A stretch of DNA of 64,000 nucleotides from Enterobacter quasihormaechei (GTDB lineage: Bacteria > Pseudomonadota > Gammaproteobacteria > Enterobacterales > Enterobacteriaceae): NCBI RefSeq assembly GCF_004331385.1, contig NZ_SJON01000012.1, forward strand, positions 1 to 64,000, read 5' to 3'. The stretch's first letter is position 1. Each line of letters begins with the position of its first letter. Of this stretch, positions 47,308 through 59,650 are shown one piece after another. Position numbers and translations under genes: made by a program. The notes beneath the pieces are model-generated. The model was not told the origin of the DNA and made no database searches. It worked only from the letters and a program-made list of their open reading frames with translations.

Positions 47308-47332
47308 TAAAAAAGGCGGTCAATCGACCGCC
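47308..47332 (-). terminator. Terminator after yidC
   Basis: Stem GGCGGTC (47315-47321), loop AATC, GACCGCC (47326-47332). On the minus strand it is followed by six to seven T. It ends the rpmH-rnpA-yidD-yidC unit before mnmE. Confidence 0.88.
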
Positions 47333-47357
47333 CTTATTTTAGCGTTAACTTACCGAA

Positions 47358-49001
47358 TCAGGACTTTTTCTTTTCGCGGCTATGCAGGCCACGTTTTTCC
47401 AGACCACGGTAAATCAGCTGCTGCTGGATGATGGTCACCAGGTTGCTGACGATATAGTACAGCACCAGACCTGACGGGAACCACAGGAAGAACACGGTGA
47501 AGATGACCGGCATAAAGGTCATGATCTTCTGCTGCATCGGGTCGGTCACGGTGGTCGGAGACATCTTCTGGATGAAGAACATCGTCACGCCCATCAGGAT
47601 CGGCAGGATGTAGTACGGGTCCTGTGCGGACAGGTCATGGATCCACAGGGCGAACGGCGCGTGGCGCAGCTCAACGGAACCCATCAGCATGTAGTACAGC
47701 GCAAGGAAGATTGGCATCTGAATCAGCAGCGGGAAGCAACCACCCAGTGGGTTTACTTTCTCTGCTTTATACAGGGCCATCATCTCCTGGCTTTGACGCT
47801 GTTTGTCATCGCCCAGACGCTCACGCATAGCCTGAATCTTCGGCTGTAGCATACGCATCTTCGCCATGGAGGTGTACTGCGCTTTCGTCAGCGGGTACAT
47901 GATGCCACGAACGATAAAGGTGATAACGATGATGGAGAAGCCCCAGTTACCCAGGAAGCTGTGGATGAACTTCAGCAGCTTAAACAGCGGCTGAGAGATG
48001 AACCACAACCAACCGTAATCAACGGTCAGATCCAGGTGCGGCGCAACGGCAGCCATTTTGTCCTGGATTTCCGGACCGACCCACAGGGTGCTTGCCAGCT
48101 TACCGGTTTGACCCGGCTGTACCAGAACCGGCTGAGATTTGTAGCCGATGGCTGCAATACCGTTGCCGAGGTTCGCGGTGTAGAAGTTATTCGTACCGTC
48201 GTTGTTCGGTACCCACGCCGTCGCGAAATACTGTTGCAGCATTGCGACCCAGCCGCCTTTAGAGCTGACGTTCAGGTTTTCGTTATCGGCAATGGTGTCG
48301 AATTTGTATTTCTCGTACTTGGTATCTGGCGTGGAGTATGCCGCGCCACGGAAGGTATGCAGCGCAAAGTTGCTGCTTCCGGTGTCACGGTGAGACGGCA
48401 GATTGATGGACTGCTTCAGCTGACCAAAGGTAGAGATTTCCAGCGGTTTCGCACCGGCGTTCTGCACGCTGTAGCCCACGTTCACCGCATACTCACCGCG
48501 TTTCAGGGTGAAGGTTTTGGTGAAGGTGTTGCCTGCCGCGTCGGTGTAGGTCATCGGAATAACCAGTTCGTTCTGACCATCAGCCAGCACAAACGTGTCG
48601 TTTTCGACGTTATACAGTGGACGCGCACCGTTAGCCGGGTTATCCGGGCCATCACGACCGGTCAGGCCGCTCTGTGCCTGGTAGATAAATTCAGGCGTGG
48701 TTTCCAGTAACTGGAACGGTTCGGTAGACTTCAGCTCTTTCGGGTAGGTCAACAGCAGCGCCTGCTCAACATCACCACCACGGGTGTTGATAGTCAGCTC
48801 AAGCACATCGGTCTTAACCGTAATCTGTTTCCCCTGGCCACTGGCCGGTACGCCCTGGTCGGCGGCGCTACCCGCTGCGGTGGTCGTGGTCTGCGTGGTC
48901 TGCTGCTGGGGTTGAGGATTTTTATCCTGCTCCCATGCCTGCCAGATCATGAAAGACACGAACAACAAAGCGATGATAAGAAGATTGCGTTGCGAATCCA
49001 T
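47358..49001 (-). CDS. yidC: Membrane protein insertase YidC
   Basis: Oxa1/Alb3-family insertase, 547 residues. The N-terminal transmembrane anchor (about 6-24) is followed by a large periplasmic beta-domain (to about 345) and five conserved helices, with the hydrophilic-groove Arg in [19 protein letters not shown]. It inserts proteins such as subunit c and a of ATP synthase, which are encoded in this same window. It follows yidD by 2 bases. Confidence 0.97.
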   Translation of the reverse strand: MDSQRNLLIIALLFVSFMIWQAWEQDKNPQPQQQTTQTTTTAAGSAADQGVPASGQGKQITVKTDVLELTINTRGGDVEQALLLTYPKELKSTEPFQLLETTPEFIYQAQSGLTGRDGPDNPANGARPLYNVENDTFVLADGQNELVIPMTYTDAAGNTFTKTFTLKRGEYAVNVGYSVQNAGAKPLEISTFGQLKQSINLPSHRDTGSSNFALHTFRGAAYSTPDTKYEKYKFDTIADNENLNVSSKGGWVAMLQQYFATAWVPNNDGTNNFYTANLGNGIAAIGYKSQPVLVQPGQTGKLASTLWVGPEIQDKMAAVAPHLDLTVDYGWLWFISQPLFKLLKFIHSFLGNWGFSIIVITFIVRGIMYPLTKAQYTSMAKMRMLQPKIQAMRERLGDDKQRQSQEMMALYKAEKVNPLGGCFPLLIQMPIFLALYYMLMGSVELRHAPFALWIHDLSAQDPYYILPILMGVTMFFIQKMSPTTVTDPMQQKIMTFMPVIFTVFFLWFPSGLVLYYIVSNLVTIIQQQLIYRGLEKRGLHSREKKKS

Positions 49002-49003
49002 CG

Positions 49004-49261
49004 TTAGTGTTCTCTGGTATCAAAGGGTCCTGGAGGGACGGGGTCGTCTCCACCTGGGTGTAAAGGGTGGCATTTTAATACGCGTTTCACCGTCAACCAA
49101 CTGCCTTTTATCACTCCAAACCTGCGCAATGCCTCAATTCCGTAGCTTGAGCACGTAGGGGTGAAACGGCAATGTGGCCCGAGTAGCGGACTAATCAGGC
49201 GTTGATAGACCCTGATAAGGGCTATCAGGACCCGCGAGCCAGGCGACAGTGGCGGCGCCAT
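49004..49261 (-). CDS. yidD: Membrane protein insertion efficiency factor YidD
   Basis: Small protein, 85 residues, YidD/DUF37 family, with the conserved pattern [20 protein letters not shown] and the [13 protein letters not shown] motif. The N terminus is amphipathic and membrane-associated. It aids YidC-dependent insertion. It overlaps the end of rnpA by 37 bases. Confidence 0.95.
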
Positions 49262-49584
49262 AATTTTTCCAACGCTTCCGAGAGAGCACGGTTATCGAGG
49301 TCGGCAACCCCTTTTTTAGCCACCACCACGAAATCCATAGAAGGCAGTTCGTGCTGACGTAAACGGAAGCTTTCACGCGTCAGACGTTTAATCCGGTTGC
49401 GTTCATGCGCACGCTTAACGTTTTTCTTGGCGACTGTGAGACCGATACGGGGATGCCCCAGCGAATTTTGGCGGCCGAGGATGGTGATTTGCGGCGTGCC
49501 AGCCCGTAATGGCTGCTGGAAGACGAAAGTGAAATGAGTGGGAGTTAACAAACGTAACTCCCTGGGAAATGCGAGCTTAACCAC
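49225..49584 (-). CDS. rnpA: Ribonuclease P protein component
   Basis: Protein subunit of RNase P, 119 residues, basic, binding the 5' leader of pre-tRNA with the M1 RNA. The family signature is [16 protein letters not shown]. The start is GTG at 49584. It is preceded by rpmH (16-base gap) and overlaps yidD by 37 bases, the usual enterobacterial arrangement. Confidence 0.97.
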
Positions 49585-49600
49585 TCAGGGGTTAGCTTTA

Positions 49601-49753
<153 letters not shown>

Positions 49754-49842
49754 CTAAACTTGAAAAAATTCATGACTTTTGCGGATGCCCGACCGAGTTT
49801 CGAATGACGGACGCCGAAGCCGTGGGTGATTAAAGAGGCCGG

Positions 49843-49871
49843 ATTGTAATAATTGTACACTCCGGAGTCAA
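49843..49871 (-). promoter_or_regulatory. rpmH promoter
   Basis: On the minus strand TTGACT (plus 49866-49871), a 17-base spacer and TACAAT (plus 49843-49848). It lies about 100 bases upstream of rpmH. Confidence 0.72.
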
Positions 49872-49979
49872 TTCTCTTTCCTTATTTCCCGCGTATTTCC
49901 GCACGATTTCGCGTGGAAAATGAGCAACGGACGACGCAGGAAGATGAGCATCACGCGCCGGGTCGAGGATTATACGGAG

Positions 49980-50191
49980 TCATCCACAAAGCGCAAGGAT
50001 CGTCCCGGATCTTCGTTAGATCATTTAAGCCAAAAATCGTCTGTGCTCATTAAATTTTCCAATATGCGGGCTAAATCGCGGGGCACTCGCGTCAGGATCG
50101 TTTACACTTACCCGATTCCGGATCATCCTGTGGATAAATCGGGAAGAATCTGTGAGAAACAGAAGATCTCTGGCTCAGTTTAGGCTATGAT
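49980..50191 (+). promoter_or_regulatory. dnaA promoter region with DnaA boxes
   Basis: The 637-base gap between rpmH and dnaA holds the autoregulated dnaA promoters. A consensus DnaA box TGTGGATAA is at 50129-50137, between an upstream -10-like TACACT (50103-50108, dnaA1p position) and TATGAT (50186-50191, dnaA2p position). A near-box TCATCCACA lies at 49980-49988. GATC sites are frequent, which fits SeqA sequestration. The surroundings follow the E. coli dnaA regulatory region. No gene is seen in the gap. Confidence 0.8.
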
Positions 50192-50378
50192 CCGCGGTCC
50201 CGATCGGGATCCAGCGATCCTGGTCGGGCATAAACACAACATCGTTCAGGTTGTATCAACGATAGCGTGTATAACCGCAGATAGCGGTTCGCACATCACC
50301 CTGATGGGGTCATGTCGATGTGCGCCAACAATCATGAATATTCAATAGTTTTCTTTTATTGTTCGAGTGGAGTCCGCC

Positions 50379-51773
50379 GTGTCACTTTCGCTTTGGCAGC
50401 AGTGTCTTGCCCGATTGCAGGATGAGTTACCAGCCACAGAATTCAGTATGTGGATCCGCCCGTTGCAGGCGGAACTGAGCGATAACACGCTGGCTTTGTA
50501 TGCGCCAAACCGTTTCGTGCTCGATTGGGTAAGGGATAAATACCTTAATAACATCAATGGACTGCTGAACGATTTTTGCGGGTCAGATGCCCCACAGCTG
50601 CGTTTTGAAGTGGGCACAAAGCCGGTCACCCAAACCGTTCGTGAAGTTGTCAATGTGGCAGCCCCTGCACAGGCGGCGCCCGTTCCAGCGCCCCGCGTTG
50701 CACCGGCTCGTCAGGGCTGGGATAACGTTCCTGCCCCCGCTGAGCCTACCTACCGCTCTAACGTGAACGTGAAGCACACGTTCGATAACTTCGTTGAAGG
50801 TAAGTCGAACCAGCTGGCGCGCGCGGCGGCTCGCCAGGTTGCTGATAACCCCGGTGGCGCGTATAACCCGCTGTTTCTTTATGGCGGCACGGGTCTCGGT
50901 AAAACGCACCTTCTGCACGCGGTGGGTAACGGCATTATGGCGCGTAAGCCGAATGCGAAAGTGGTGTATATGCACTCCGAGCGCTTCGTTCAGGACATGG
51001 TAAAAGCCCTGCAAAACAATGCGATCGAAGAGTTTAAACGCTACTACCGTTCCGTTGATGCGCTGCTGATCGATGACATTCAGTTCTTTGCCAATAAAGA
51101 ACGATCGCAGGAAGAGTTTTTCCACACCTTTAACGCCCTGCTGGAAGGCAATCAGCAGATCATTTTGACCTCGGATCGTTATCCTAAAGAGATCAACGGC
51201 GTTGAAGATCGTCTGAAATCCCGCTTCGGCTGGGGCCTGACCGTGGCGATCGAGCCACCGGAGCTGGAAACCCGCGTCGCGATCCTGATGAAAAAAGCCG
51301 ACGAGAACGACATTCGCCTGCCGGGCGAAGTGGCGTTCTTTATTGCCAAGCGCCTGCGCTCCAACGTTCGTGAGCTGGAGGGCGCGCTGAACCGCGTTAT
51401 CGCTAACGCCAATTTCACCGGTCGTGCGATCACCATCGATTTTGTGCGTGAAGCGCTGCGCGATTTGTTGGCATTGCAGGAAAAACTGGTCACTATCGAC
51501 AATATTCAAAAGACGGTGGCTGAGTACTACAAGATCAAAGTGGCAGATTTACTGTCTAAACGTCGTTCCCGCTCGGTGGCGCGTCCGCGTCAGATGGCGA
51601 TGGCGCTGGCAAAAGAGCTAACCAACCACAGCCTGCCGGAAATCGGCGATGCGTTTGGTGGCCGTGACCATACGACCGTGCTGCACGCTTGTCGCAAGAT
51701 TGAGCAGTTACGCGAAGAAAGCCACGACATAAAAGAAGATTTTTCCAATTTAATCAGAACATTATCATCGTGA
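50379..51773 (+). CDS. dnaA: Chromosomal replication initiator DnaA
   Basis: Initiator ATPase, 464 residues. Domain I (about 1-85) starts [17 protein letters not shown]. Domain II is a Pro/Ala-rich linker shorter and different from E. coli. Domain III has Walker A GGTGLGKT and Walker B LLIDDIQF. Domain IV has the DNA-binding signature [15 protein letters not shown]. The start is GTG at 50379 with GGAG 6 bases upstream. It binds the boxes in oriC, upstream of mioC and in its own promoter. dnaN follows after 4 bases. Confidence 0.97.
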   Translation: MSLSLWQQCLARLQDELPATEFSMWIRPLQAELSDNTLALYAPNRFVLDWVRDKYLNNINGLLNDFCGSDAPQLRFEVGTKPVTQTVREVVNVAAPAQAAPVPAPRVAPARQGWDNVPAPAEPTYRSNVNVKHTFDNFVEGKSNQLARAAARQVADNPGGAYNPLFLYGGTGLGKTHLLHAVGNGIMARKPNAKVVYMHSERFVQDMVKALQNNAIEEFKRYYRSVDALLIDDIQFFANKERSQEEFFHTFNALLEGNQQIILTSDRYPKEINGVEDRLKSRFGWGLTVAIEPPELETRVAILMKKADENDIRLPGEVAFFIAKRLRSNVRELEGALNRVIANANFTGRAITIDFVREALRDLLALQEKLVTIDNIQKTVAEYYKIKVADLLSKRRSRSVARPRQMAMALAKELTNHSLPEIGDAFGGRDHTTVLHACRKIEQLREESHDIKEDFSNLIRTLSS

Positions 51774-51777
51774 CGCT

Positions 51778-52878
51778 ATGAAATTTACCGTTGAACGTGA
51801 ACATTTATTAAAGCCGCTGCAACAGGTGAGTGGCCCGTTAGGCGGCCGCCCAACGCTGCCTATTCTTGGAAACCTGCTGCTTCAGGTCGCGGACGGTACG
51901 CTGTCGCTGACCGGCACAGATCTGGAAATGGAAATGATCGCGCGCGTTACGCTGACTCAGCCGCACGACGCGGGCGCGACCACGGTTCCGGCACGTAAAT
52001 TCTTTGATATCTGCCGTGGGTTGCCGGAAGGCGCTGAAATCGCCGTGCAGCTGGAGGGCGACCGCATGCTGGTGCGCTCTGGCCGCAGCCGTTTCTCCCT
52101 TTCCACGCTGCCCGCTGCGGATTTCCCGAACCTGGACGACTGGCAGAGCGAAGTTGAATTTACCCTGCCGCAGGCGACGATGAAGCGTCTGATTGAAGCC
52201 ACGCAGTTCTCCATGGCGCATCAGGACGTTCGTTACTACTTAAACGGCATGCTGTTCGAAACCGAAGGTGAAGAGCTGCGTACCGTGGCCACCGACGGCC
52301 ACCGTCTGGCGGTCTGTTCCATGCCGATTGGCGACTCGCTGCCGAACCATTCGGTGATCGTGCCGCGTAAAGGCGTGATTGAACTGATGCGTATGCTCGA
52401 CGGCGGTGACACGCCGCTGCGGGTGCAGATTGGCAGCAATAACATCCGTGCCCACGTGGGTGATTTTGTCTTTACGTCGAAGCTGGTTGACGGTCGTTTC
52501 CCGGATTATCGCCGTGTATTGCCGAAGAACCCGGATAAAACGCTGGAAGCGGGCTGCGATATCCTTAAGCAGGCGTTTGCCCGCGCGGCCATTCTCTCGA
52601 ACGAGAAATTCCGCGGCGTACGTCTGTACGTGAGTGAAAACCAGATCAAAATCACCGCCAACAACCCGGAGCAGGAAGAGGCAGAAGAGATTCTGGACGT
52701 CACCTACGCCGGGGCTGAGATGGAAATCGGCTTCAACGTCAGCTACGTGCTGGATGTGCTCAATGCACTGAAATGCGAGAATGTGCGTATTCTGCTGACC
52801 GACTCCGTTTCGAGCGTACAGATTGAAGATGCGGCCAGCCAAAGCGCGGCTTATGTTGTCATGCCAATGAGACTGTAA
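51778..52878 (+). CDS. dnaN: DNA polymerase III beta sliding clamp
   Basis: Ring-forming clamp, 366 residues, three similar domains, starting [20 protein letters not shown] and ending in the conserved YVVMPMRL, part of the binding pocket for clamp-binding motifs. It is transcribed with dnaA and recF. It shares one base with recF (TAATG). Confidence 0.97.
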   Translation: MKFTVEREHLLKPLQQVSGPLGGRPTLPILGNLLLQVADGTLSLTGTDLEMEMIARVTLTQPHDAGATTVPARKFFDICRGLPEGAEIAVQLEGDRMLVRSGRSRFSLSTLPAADFPNLDDWQSEVEFTLPQATMKRLIEATQFSMAHQDVRYYLNGMLFETEGEELRTVATDGHRLAVCSMPIGDSLPNHSVIVPRKGVIELMRMLDGGDTPLRVQIGSNNIRAHVGDFVFTSKLVDGRFPDYRRVLPKNPDKTLEAGCDILKQAFARAAILSNEKFRGVRLYVSENQIKITANNPEQEEAEEILDVTYAGAEMEIGFNVSYVLDVLNALKCENVRILLTDSVSSVQIEDAASQSAAYVVMPMRL

Positions 52879-53951
52879 TGTCGCTCACCCGTCTGTTGAT
52901 CCGCGACTTTCGCAATATCGAAAGCGCGGATCTCGCTTTATCCCCCGGCTTTAACTTCCTGGTTGGCGCGAACGGCAGCGGCAAAACCAGCGTGCTGGAA
53001 GCCATCTATACGCTCGGCCATGGCCGGGCGTTTCGCAGTTTGCAAATTGGTCGCGTGATTCGCCACGAGCAGGACTCTTTTGTTCTGCACGGGCGTTTGC
53101 AGGGCGCAGAGCGGGAAACCGCCATCGGCCTGACCAAAGACAAGCAGGGCGACAGCAAGGTGCGCATCGATGGCACCGACGGCCACAAGGTGGCGGAGCT
53201 GGCGCTACTGATGCCAATGCAGCTGATTACGCCCGAGGGGTTTACTTTACTCAACGGCGGCCCCAAATACAGAAGAGCGTTCCTCGACTGGGGATGCTTT
53301 CACAATGAAGCCGGTTTCTTTAACGCCTGGAGCAACCTGAAGCGTCTGCTTAAACAGCGTAACGCCGCGTTGCGCCAGGTCACGCGCTATGCCCAGCTGC
53401 GTCCGTGGGACATGGAACTCATCCCTCTCGCGGAACAGATCAGCCGCTGGCGTGCCGAATACAGCGCAGGTATCGCCGAAGACATGGCCGACACCTGCAA
53501 ACAGTTTTTACCCGAGTTCTCTCTTACCTTCTCCTTCCAGCGCGGCTGGGAGAAAGAGACGGATTATGCCGAGGTGTTAGAGAGAAGCTTCGAGCGCGAC
53601 CGCATGTTGACCTACACCGCGCACGGCCCGCACAAGGCGGATTTCCGCATTCGTGCTGACGGTGCGCCGGTGGAAGATACGCTGTCGCGCGGGCAGCTGA
53701 AGCTCCTGATGTGCGCGCTACGCCTGGCGCAGGGTGAGTTCCTCACCCGCGAAAGCGGGCGACGCTGCCTGTACCTGATAGATGATTTTGCCTCGGAACT
53801 TGACGACGCGCGGCGCGGGCTGCTTGCCAGCCGCTTAAAAGCCACGCAGTCGCAGGTTTTCGTCAGCGCCATTAGCGCTGAACACGTTATGGACATGTCG
53901 GACGAAAATTCGAAGATGTTTACCGTGGAAAAGGGTAAAATAACGGATTAA
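52878..53951 (+). CDS. recF: DNA replication and repair protein RecF
   Basis: SMC-like ABC ATPase of the RecFOR pathway, 357 residues, loading RecA at gaps. Walker [10 protein letters not shown] is near residue 30. The signature lies near [17 protein letters not shown] and Walker B is [11 protein letters not shown]. Starts on the last base of dnaN stop. gyrB follows after 28 bases. Confidence 0.97.
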   Translation: MSLTRLLIRDFRNIESADLALSPGFNFLVGANGSGKTSVLEAIYTLGHGRAFRSLQIGRVIRHEQDSFVLHGRLQGAERETAIGLTKDKQGDSKVRIDGTDGHKVAELALLMPMQLITPEGFTLLNGGPKYRRAFLDWGCFHNEAGFFNAWSNLKRLLKQRNAALRQVTRYAQLRPWDMELIPLAEQISRWRAEYSAGIAEDMADTCKQFLPEFSLTFSFQRGWEKETDYAEVLERSFERDRMLTYTAHGPHKADFRIRADGAPVEDTLSRGQLKLLMCALRLAQGEFLTRESGRRCLYLIDDFASELDDARRGLLASRLKATQSQVFVSAISAEHVMDMSDENSKMFTVEKGKITD

Positions 53952-53961
53952 CCCAAGTTGA

Positions 53962-56391
<2,430 letters not shown>

Positions 56392-56416
56392 TCGTCGCTT
56401 TACGGCAACATAACTG

Positions 56417-56440
56417 GCCGCGCTTTAGCGCGGCTTTTTT
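56417..56440 (+). terminator. gyrB terminator
   Basis: Stem GCCGCGC (56417-56423), loop TTTA, GCGCGGC (56428-56434), then TTTTTT. It overlaps the last codons and stop of the convergent LysR gene. Confidence 0.93.
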
Positions 56441-57360
56441 ATGGACGCAGGAAAGTCCAGCGACATCACTGCCGGTAAACGGCTCGCCAGCTTATCTATG
56501 GCAATTCTAACCCTTAGCGGCAGGTGCGGCGTCTGCTGCCAGACGGCATGAACGTCGAAGCGTACATCCGGGGCCTGATTTAAGAGCGGGACAAGGTTCC
56601 CCTGCTGAATTTCTTTGATGACCATCCAGCAGGGTAACCACGCAAGGCCGTGGCCGGCCAGCGCCGCGTCGCAGATCGCCTGTAAATCATCCATATTGAG
56701 TGATGAGCGGGGAATAAACGTGCGCGACGTGCCATCATAATCCATCAGCTGCCAGGGTAAGACTCTGCCCGCACGCGTGTAGTTAATGGCCGTATGCTGG
56801 CGTAAATCATCAACGGCCTGCGGCTGGCCATTCTTATGCAGATAATCCGGCGCGGCACACAGAACCATTCGGTGCTCACCCAGCCTTCTGGCGACCAGCA
56901 CGGCGCTGTCAGCCAGGGTGCCATTGCGCACCGCCATATCAAACCCTTCTTCTACGAGATCCACGATGCGGTCGCTGAAGGACATTTCAAGCTCAAGTCC
57001 GGGGTGTTCCTGCGTCAGCTCTGTGAGTAGCGGGGCGATACACTGACGACCAAACAGCACCGGCATGGCAACCCGCAGCCGTCCGCTGACCTGATGATTT
57101 CCGGTTTCAAGCAGCGATTCAGCGCCACGAATCTCCTCCAGCGCGCGCAGGCAGCGTTCATAAAAAAGCGCGCCGTTATCGGTCAGCCTCTGACTGCGCG
57201 TGGTCCGATGAAACAGACGAACCCCCAGCCTCTCTTCAAGACGAGCAATACTTTTTCCTACCGCCGAGCGCGACAAATGCAGACGGACGGCGGCCTGCGC
57301 AAAACTTCCTGCTTCTACGGAGGCAACGAAAACGGGAATATCTTTCAGCGTATCGGTCAT
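56425..57360 (-). CDS. LysR-family transcriptional regulator (CrgA/AaeR-like)
   Basis: LysR-type regulator, 311 residues. N-terminal helix-turn-helix with FAQAAVRLHLSRSAVGKSIA, and a type 2 substrate-binding domain from about residue 90 (RLRVAMPVLFGRQ). It is divergent from the oxidoreductase at 57474 across a 113-base gap and probably controls it. The C-terminal residues IKKPR are encoded by the gyrB terminator stem and T-run. No E. coli counterpart sits here; yidB occupies this place in E. coli. The inducer is unknown. Confidence 0.85.
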   Translation of the reverse strand: MTDTLKDIPVFVASVEAGSFAQAAVRLHLSRSAVGKSIARLEERLGVRLFHRTTRSQRLTDNGALFYERCLRALEEIRGAESLLETGNHQVSGRLRVAMPVLFGRQCIAPLLTELTQEHPGLELEMSFSDRIVDLVEEGFDMAVRNGTLADSAVLVARRLGEHRMVLCAAPDYLHKNGQPQAVDDLRQHTAINYTRAGRVLPWQLMDYDGTSRTFIPRSSLNMDDLQAICDAALAGHGLAWLPCWMVIKEIQQGNLVPLLNQAPDVRFDVHAVWQQTPHLPLRVRIAIDKLASRLPAVMSLDFPASIKKPR

Positions 57361-57403
57361 GAACTGATTGTATCTTTTTGGTCATCAATAGTGGGAAAAC
57401 TTA

Positions 57404-57425
57404 TCGCCACTGGCGACACAGTGTC
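57404..57425. promoter_or_regulatory. Overlapping inverted repeats in the LysR-oxidoreductase gap
   Basis: TCGCCA-C-TGGCGA (57404-57416) overlaps GACAC-A-GTGTC (57415-57425). They are 44 bases from the LysR start and 49 from the oxidoreductase start, suitable as binding sites for the divergent regulator. Confidence 0.45.
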
Positions 57426-57473
57426 AACGGTAGACTGTCAGAACTGAAAATCATCTGATGACAGGAGAAAAAA

Positions 57474-58499
57474 ATGACAGAAACAATGCAGCGCTGGTCA
57501 ATGAACGCCCTTGGGCGCGAGAGCCTTCAGCTTGTTCAGGAGCCTGTTCCACAGCCAGGCCCGGGTGAGGTCCGCGTACGGGTAAATGCCGTTGCGCTCA
57601 ACTACCGGGATAAAATGGTTATCGAAGGCACGATGCCGATTCCGCTTTCCTTCCCGTTTACCCCGGCGTCTGACATGGCGGGCGTGGTGGACAGCATTGG
57701 CGACGGGGTGACACGCTTCAAACCTGGCGCACGCGTCATCTCAACCTTTTTCCCCGAGTGGATCGACGGCAAGCCGCAGGCAGACGCGCGTGATTTGCCC
57801 TACAAAACGTCCGGTGGATACTTCCAGGGCATGCTGGCTGAATATGTGATTGTGAGTGAAAACGCGCTGGTGGCCTCCCCGGAAAGCCTGAATGACGCTG
57901 AGGCCAGCACGCTTCCTTGCGCAGGGCTTACCGCATGGTTCGCGCTGGTGGAGCGCGGTCATTTACGCGCCGGGCAATCGGTGCTGGTACAGGGGACGGG
58001 CGGCGTGGCGCTATTCGCTTTGCAGATAGCAAAAGCGCACGGCGCCGAGGTGATTGTCACGTCGGGGAGTGATGAAAAACTGGCGCTGGCCAAAAAACTG
58101 GGCGCCAGCCAGGGCATTAACCGGCTGAAAGGCGACTGGGCTGAAAATGCGTTGGTACTCACGCAGGATCGCGGCATTGACCATATCATTGAAACCGTGG
58201 GAGGCGAGAACCTGAAGCATTCCCTGCGCGCCGTTGCCGTTCACGGGCGTATCTCAGTGATTGGCGTGCTGGCCGGGACAGACATTTCGCTGCCCGCGAG
58301 CGAACTGTTGCTGAAATCCCCCGTCATTCAGGGGATTGGGGTTGGACACCGTCGGGCGCTGGAAGATTTTGTCCGTGCCGTTGACGTCACTGGCTTAAAA
58401 CCGGTGATTGAGCATCGCTACCGCTTTGACGAGCTGGAACAGGCGCTTGAACATCTGGATCGCGGCGCGTTTGGCAAAATTGTTCTCACCCGCGAGTGA
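57474..58499 (+). CDS. Medium-chain NAD(P)-dependent alcohol/quinone oxidoreductase
   Basis: MDR-superfamily oxidoreductase, 341 residues. The GroES-like N-terminal half includes NAVALNYRDKMVIEG, which lacks the catalytic zinc Cys of true alcohol dehydrogenases, so a quinone/enone reductase type activity is more likely. The Rossmann fold follows with VLVQGTGGVALFALQIAKAH and the cofactor loop VTSGSDEKLA. It is divergent from a LysR regulator, the likely controller. AGGAG lies upstream of the ATG. The substrate cannot be read from sequence. Confidence 0.85.
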   Translation: MTETMQRWSMNALGRESLQLVQEPVPQPGPGEVRVRVNAVALNYRDKMVIEGTMPIPLSFPFTPASDMAGVVDSIGDGVTRFKPGARVISTFFPEWIDGKPQADARDLPYKTSGGYFQGMLAEYVIVSENALVASPESLNDAEASTLPCAGLTAWFALVERGHLRAGQSVLVQGTGGVALFALQIAKAHGAEVIVTSGSDEKLALAKKLGASQGINRLKGDWAENALVLTQDRGIDHIIETVGGENLKHSLRAVAVHGRISVIGVLAGTDISLPASELLLKSPVIQGIGVGHRRALEDFVRAVDVTGLKPVIEHRYRFDELEQALEHLDRGAFGKIVLTRE

Positions 58500-58612
58500 G
58501 TTCCCGTTCCCGGGATAAACGTAAAAGGGGCTTTTTGTTGCGCAAAGTAGCTCTATTTTTGTGGGCTTAATCGCGTTAGCATGAGGTAGCACTCATTTAT
58601 CCCGGGGACCTC

Positions 58613-59425
58613 ATGGCCATCAAACTCATTGCAATCGATATGGACGGCACGCTGCTGCTGCCGGACCACACCATCTCTCCAGCCGTTAAAAACGCGATCG
58701 CCGCTGCACGCGAAAAAGGCGTGAACGTCGTGCTCACCACCGGACGCCCGTATGCCGGGGTGCACAGCTACCTGAAAGAGCTGCACATGAACCAGCCTGG
58801 CGATTACTGCATCACCTATAACGGCGCACTGGTGCAAAAGGCAGCCGATGGCAGCACGGTGGCGCAAACTGCACTGAGCTATGATGACTACCTGTTCCTG
58901 GAAAAACTGTCCCGCGAAGTAGGCTCCCACTTCCACGCGCTCGATCGTAATACGCTTTACACCGCCAACCGCGATATCAGCTACTACACGGTGCACGAGT
59001 CCTACGTTGCAACCATTCCACTGGTGTTCTGCGAAGCGGAAAACATGGATCCGGCAACCCAGTTCCTGAAAGTGATGATGATCGACGAACCCGCGATCCT
59101 CGACAAAGCCATCTCACGCATTCCGGCTGAGGTAAAAGAGAAATACACCGTGCTGAAAAGCGCGCCGTACTTCCTCGAAATCCTTGATAAACGCGTCAAT
59201 AAAGGCACGGGCGTGAAATCGCTTGCCGATGCGCTGGGCATTAAGCCTGAGGAGATCATGGCGCTGGGCGACCAGGAAAACGATATTGCGATGATCGAGT
59301 ATGCGGGCATGGGCGTGGCGATGGATAACGCGATCCCATCGGTAAAAGACGTGGCGAACTTCGTTACCAAATCTAACCTGGAAGACGGCGTTGCCTGGGC
59401 GATCGAGAAATTCGTTCTGTCGTAA
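58613..59425 (+). CDS. yidA: Sugar-phosphatase YidA (HAD, Cof-type)
   Basis: HAD IIB-subfamily phosphatase, 270 residues. Motif I IAIDMDGTLLLPDHTIS, motif II VVLTTGRP, Lys in NKGTGVKSLA and motif IV MALGDQENDIAMIEYAGMG. E. coli YidA acts on erythrose 4-phosphate and other sugar phosphates. It lies in the same place next to the dgo operon as in E. coli and is followed by a strong terminator. Confidence 0.95.
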   Translation: MAIKLIAIDMDGTLLLPDHTISPAVKNAIAAAREKGVNVVLTTGRPYAGVHSYLKELHMNQPGDYCITYNGALVQKAADGSTVAQTALSYDDYLFLEKLSREVGSHFHALDRNTLYTANRDISYYTVHESYVATIPLVFCEAENMDPATQFLKVMMIDEPAILDKAISRIPAEVKEKYTVLKSAPYFLEILDKRVNKGTGVKSLADALGIKPEEIMALGDQENDIAMIEYAGMGVAMDNAIPSVKDVANFVTKSNLEDGVAWAIEKFVLS

Positions 59426-59442
59426 CAAACGCTTAAATCATC

Positions 59443-59472
59443 AGCCCCGGTTATCAACCGGGGCTTTTTTTT
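59443..59472 (+). terminator. yidA terminator
   Basis: Stem AGCCCCGGTT (59443-59452), loop ATC, AACCGGGGCT (59456-59465), followed by eight T in total. It separates yidA from the dgo operon. Confidence 0.93.
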
Positions 59473-59499
59473 GCCCTGAATTTATCGAATTGTTCTTTT

Positions 59500-59585
59500 T
59501 GTGATCTGGATTGTAGTACAACATTAACTGATTGTACTACATTGTCACCACGACAAAGACGAATGGCCTCACGTTTGTACTGCAA
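59500..59585 (+). promoter_or_regulatory. dgo operator array for DgoR
   Basis: Three related 11-base sites with the form TTGTA-N-TACAA: 59511-59521 (perfect), 59532-59542 (TTGTACTACAT) and 59575-59585 (TTGTACTGCAA). Centres are 21 and 43 bases apart, near two and four helical turns. The first two also form a larger inverted repeat, GTAGTACAA...TTGTACTAC. A weak CRP half site (TGTGA, 59500-59504) lies just upstream. DgoR, a FadR-type repressor released by galactonate in E. coli, is the expected ligand. Confidence 0.72.
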
Positions 59586-59650
59586 AAGTGAGGCGAAATT
59601 CAGCGGTCGCGGTAAAGTAGTGATGGACTTACAGAGCACAAGGACTCTCC

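Noticed and set aside
49853-50183. Short plus-strand frames between rpmH and dnaA
   Set aside because: They lie in the promoter and DnaA-box region and show no coding signals.
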